In this document: positions 6,859-8,604 of the stretch, one piece after another | Layout of the letters: each line of letters opens with the position of its first letter | Numbering within the stretch: the first letter of the stretch is position 1 | DNA from: an uncultured Oscillospiraceae bacterium | GTDB taxonomy: Bacteria; Bacillota; Clostridia; Oscillospirales; Acutalibacteraceae | Length of the DNA: 8,604 nucleotides | Assembly (NCBI GenBank): GCA_900555705.1 | Contig: USLV01000034.1 | Coordinates: 1-8,604 of the forward strand | Direction: 5' to 3' | Made by a program: the position numbers and the translations under genes | Notes under the pieces: generated by a model | What the model saw: only the letters and a program-made list of their open reading frames with translations | Told to the model about the DNA's origin: nothing | Databases searched by the model: none

Positions 6859-7707
6859 ATGTGGAAAAAAATAACGAACAGACGGGAAAAGGAAGGTGCC
6901 TATACGGCCTGTGGACAGGTACTGACCATTCCGGTGGCAGACATTCTGCCGAACCCTGATCAACCGCGCCGGGATTTTTCCTATTCCGGTTTGCTGGAGC
7001 TGGCCCAGAGTATTGGAGAGAACGGTCTGCTCAATCCGATCAGCATCACATTTATGGAGGGGAAGCCCGTGCTGATTGCGGGGGAGAGACGGCTCCGGGC
7101 GGCTAAAATCGCGGGCATGCGCACCATCTCCTGCATTGAGGTAGAGGCCACGGGGGAACGTCGCGCGCTGTTAGCACTGATCGAGAATTTACAGCGGCAG
7201 GATATGAACTGCTTTGAGACAGCGGAGGGCATTCAGCGACTGATTCAGGTGTATGGACTGACACAGGAGGAGGCAGCTGAACGACTTGGCTGTTCGCAGT
7301 CTACAATTGCCAACCGTCTGCGACTGCTGCGGCTGCCCGCAAGTGAGCGGAGCGCGATTCTCGCGGGCGGACTCAGTGAGCGGCACGCGCGGGCTTTGCT
7401 GGGAATCGAGGAGGAAGAAACCCGTCGTCGTCTGCTGGCACGGGTTCTGGAACAAAAGCTGACCGTCGCACAGACCGAACGGCTGGTTGCCGAGACGCTG
7501 GAAAGCAGCGGGCAGAGCCGCAGACGGGCGGCATCACCAATCATTCGGGATGTTCGGATATTTCTGAACACAGTGAATCATGCGGTCGAGACTATGAAGC
7601 GCTCCGGTATTTCCGCCAGCGCGGAGAAGACCGAGACAGCGGACTATATCGAATATGTTGTGCGGATTCCGAAAGATGGGAGCGCACAGCGGGAGCACAC
7701 AGCCTGA
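6859..7707 (+). CDS. noc: Nucleoid occlusion protein Noc (ParB-family, CTP-dependent DNA clamp)
   Basis: Noc proteins load on specific DNA sites as CTP-bound clamps, spread, and stop division-septum assembly over the chromosome. The 282-residue protein starts at ATG 6859; AGGA (6844-6847) is the likely ribosome site, and an upstream ATG at 6847 hits a stop at once. The ParB N-domain begins near residue 22 (IPVADILPNPDQPRR). It has the CTP-binding motif GERRLRA (75-81) and ENLQRQD (109-115). The helix-turn-helix lies at about 134-160. At the four specificity positions (173, 179, 184, 201 in Caulobacter ParB numbering) it has Gln147, Arg153, Arg158 and Arg175. Gln and the last Arg are the Noc residues; the other two are basic, as Noc-like. 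The SERHARAL segment and the end (RIFLNTVNHAVETMKRSG, then DYIEYVVRIPK) also resemble Noc. The N-terminus (MWKKITNRREK) is short and only weakly suggests a membrane-binding helix. A parS-binding ParB is the alternative. Confidence 0.85.
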   Translation: MWKKITNRREKEGAYTACGQVLTIPVADILPNPDQPRRDFSYSGLLELAQSIGENGLLNPISITFMEGKPVLIAGERRLRAAKIAGMRTISCIEVEATGERRALLALIENLQRQDMNCFETAEGIQRLIQVYGLTQEEAAERLGCSQSTIANRLRLLRLPASERSAILAGGLSERHARALLGIEEEETRRRLLARVLEQKLTVAQTERLVAETLESSGQSRRRAASPIIRDVRIFLNTVNHAVETMKRSGISASAEKTETADYIEYVVRIPKDGSAQREHTA

Positions 7708-7710
7708 AAT

Positions 7711-7750
7711 AAACAACGGAGAGAAAGCGACTGCTTTCTCTCCGTTGTTT
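7711..7750. terminator. Bidirectional terminator between noc and the DUF3048 gene
   Basis: A perfect 18-bp inverted repeat joins 7711-7728 (starting AAACAACGG) to 7733-7750 (ending CCGTTGTTT), with the 4-base loop GACT. It begins 3 bases past the noc stop and ends 13 bases before the stop of the convergent minus-strand gene. On the minus strand the stem is followed by ATTT, giving a TTTATTT tract. On the plus strand the terminal TTT is part of the stem. One hairpin therefore serves both converging genes. Its last five bases are also the first five of a parS site. Confidence 0.9.
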
Positions 7751-7761
7751 CACGTGGAACA
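7746..7761 (+). other. parS chromosome-partitioning site, overlapping the noc terminator
   Basis: TGTTTCACGTGGAACA is the same 16 bases in the same orientation as the site in mnmG (5622-5637), and the exact reverse complement of the Bacillus-type TGTTCCACGTGAAACA. TGTTT (7746-7750) lies in the right arm of the bidirectional hairpin, and the site ends 2 bases before the TAA of the minus-strand gene. A ParB clamp loading here would sit where two converging transcripts end. Binding is inferred from the sequence match. Confidence 0.92.
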
Positions 7762-7763
7762 GA

Positions 7764-8564
7764 TTATTTTGTAAAGGTATTGCCGGCATAGGACTTGTCC
7801 ACCAGACAGATATAGGTTTTACCGGTGGCTACAGTCATGGGCGAGCCGTCCTCCTCTGTGAATTGCAGGCCGGAGGCCGAGCGGCTCCAGCGAATATTGC
7901 GGACTGTGCCGCCGCTGCAAAGCAGGCCGTTGCCACTCGAAAGACGGAAGCTGATCGTCTCTTTATTTTCCGAATACTTGCTGTCAAACATCACCAGCAC
8001 ATTGGAGGCGGTAATCGGCGTGCCATCCGCTGTTTTATGCGGCGCGCTGCCCAGCTTGCCGTTTTGCTTGGTATAAAGACCCGAGGCGGCGTCATAGACA
8101 AAGCTGACCGTCTGTGCGCCGGTCATATAGACTTGGATGCTGTTCGCGGCCGACCCCTTCCCGGATTTGCCGAAGGTGAAAAATTTGCGGTCAGAGGTGG
8201 TGCGGAAGTTCATGGAAGCCATGCGGGAGGAAAGATTCTTGCCGCTGACCATCATGCTGTATTCCAGACCTTTGCTCGAAACGAGGCCGGAATCCCGCCA
8301 GAAGGTGCTACCGTCATAGGCAAGGGCGTTGATCGCGGCGATATCCGTGCTTCGAATCGTGTTCAGACCGGCCGTGCTGCCGCCCGCATGGGAATAGACG
8401 AGATCCAGCGACTGCGCCATCAGCACAAAGGGGGAGCGGGCGCTGCGGACGGGGCCAAGTTGGGCGGGAACCCGATCGGCGCTGGCGAAAACCGCCATGA
8501 TGCGGGTGATACCGCCCTCGGTTTCGGTCTCAAAAAACAGGTCTGCTTTGTCGAGGCCATATTG
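7764..8564 (-). CDS. DUF3048 domain protein, YerB-like probable lipoprotein (5' end missing)
   Basis: This gene is read on the minus strand, convergent with noc, and stops at the complement of 7764-7766. 266 codons are present; the 5' end is cut off by the contig end. The sequence begins QYGLDKADLFFETETEGGITR. GGITR (17-21), GPVRSAR (37-43) and HAGGS (59-63), counted from the first genomic residue, are hallmarks of the DUF3048 N-terminal domain. The second half (about 140-264, including the GTPITASNVLVMF segment) fits the DUF3048 C-terminal domain. Family members such as Bacillus YerB are exported lipoproteins of unknown function. The signal sequence and lipobox would be in the missing part, so export cannot be checked. 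A tempting ATG at 8577-8579 lies in adapter sequence and is not a real start. Confidence 0.88.
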   Translation of the reverse strand, partial: QYGLDKADLFFETETEGGITRIMAVFASADRVPAQLGPVRSARSPFVLMAQSLDLVYSHAGGSTAGLNTIRSTDIAAINALAYDGSTFWRDSGLVSSKGLEYSMMVSGKNLSSRMASMNFRTTSDRKFFTFGKSGKGSAANSIQVYMTGAQTVSFVYDAASGLYTKQNGKLGSAPHKTADGTPITASNVLVMFDSKYSENKETISFRLSSGNGLLCSGGTVRNIRWSRSASGLQFTEEDGSPMTVATGKTYICLVDKSYAGNTFTK

Positions 8565-8604
8565 CTGTCTCTTATACACATCTCCGAGCCCACGAGACCT
8601 CTCT
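8565..8604 (+). other. Illumina Nextera adapter contamination at contig end
   Basis: CTGTCTCTTATACACATCT (8565-8583) is the 19-bp Tn5 mosaic end used in Nextera libraries. It is followed by CCGAGCCCACGAGAC (8584-8598), the rest of the Nextera read-2 adapter. CTCTCT (8599-8604) is then probably the start of an index. The genome therefore ends at 8564. This is a library artefact and not a natural transposon end. Confidence 0.98.

Noticed and set aside
8565..8583. Tn5-type transposon end as a mobile element boundary
   Set aside because: The sequence continues exactly as Nextera read-2 adapter to the contig end, so it is a library artefact.

Overview
The window is a chromosomal, probably origin-proximal, segment of a low-to-mid GC Gram-positive bacterium. 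It most resembles a member of the Clostridia, perhaps the Oscillospiraceae/Ruminococcaceae. This rests on the classical conserved order yidD-yidC-jag(khpB)-mnmE-mnmG-rsmG-noc, on a YidC without the lipoprotein signal of Bacillus SpoIIIJ, on strong Shine-Dalgarno sites, and on a Noc-type ParB-family protein. Species-level assignment is not possible from the sequence alone.

Layout. 1-98: tail of yidD. 153-1427: yidC, from a TTG start. 1465-2376: khpB/jag, from a GTG start, followed by an intrinsic terminator (2389-2423). 2478-2506: a near-consensus housekeeping promoter that starts a second unit: mnmE (2549-3916), a 56-residue one-helix membrane protein (3940-4110), mnmG (4138-6018) and rsmG (6015-6740, ATGA overlap with mnmG). 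6782-6830: a strong hairpin. 6859-7707: noc. 7711-7750: a perfect 18-bp hairpin shared by noc and a convergent minus-strand gene (7764-8564) for a DUF3048 (YerB-like) protein. The last 40 bases (8565-8604) are Illumina Nextera adapter, not genome.

How the genes fit together. YidC inserts membrane proteins, YidD assists that process, and KhpB is an RNA-binding protein habitually encoded beside YidC. MnmE and MnmG together make the cmnm5U34 wobble modification of tRNA, and RsmG methylates 16S rRNA, so the second unit is about translation fidelity. Noc and two parS sites belong to chromosome organisation near oriC.

Most notable: two identical 16-bp parS sites on the same strand, one inside mnmG (5622-5637) and one overlapping the noc terminator (7746-7761). 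They are an exact match to the Bacillus-type parS sequence. The ParB-family protein encoded between them carries Noc-type rather than ParB-type specificity residues, so the sites probably serve a different ParB encoded outside the window. I found no mobile element, CRISPR array, rRNA or tRNA, and no evidence of a wholly new system. The less ordinary items are the parS/terminator overlap, the small membrane protein, the hairpin squeezed in front of noc, and the adapter at the contig end, which creates a false protein start.
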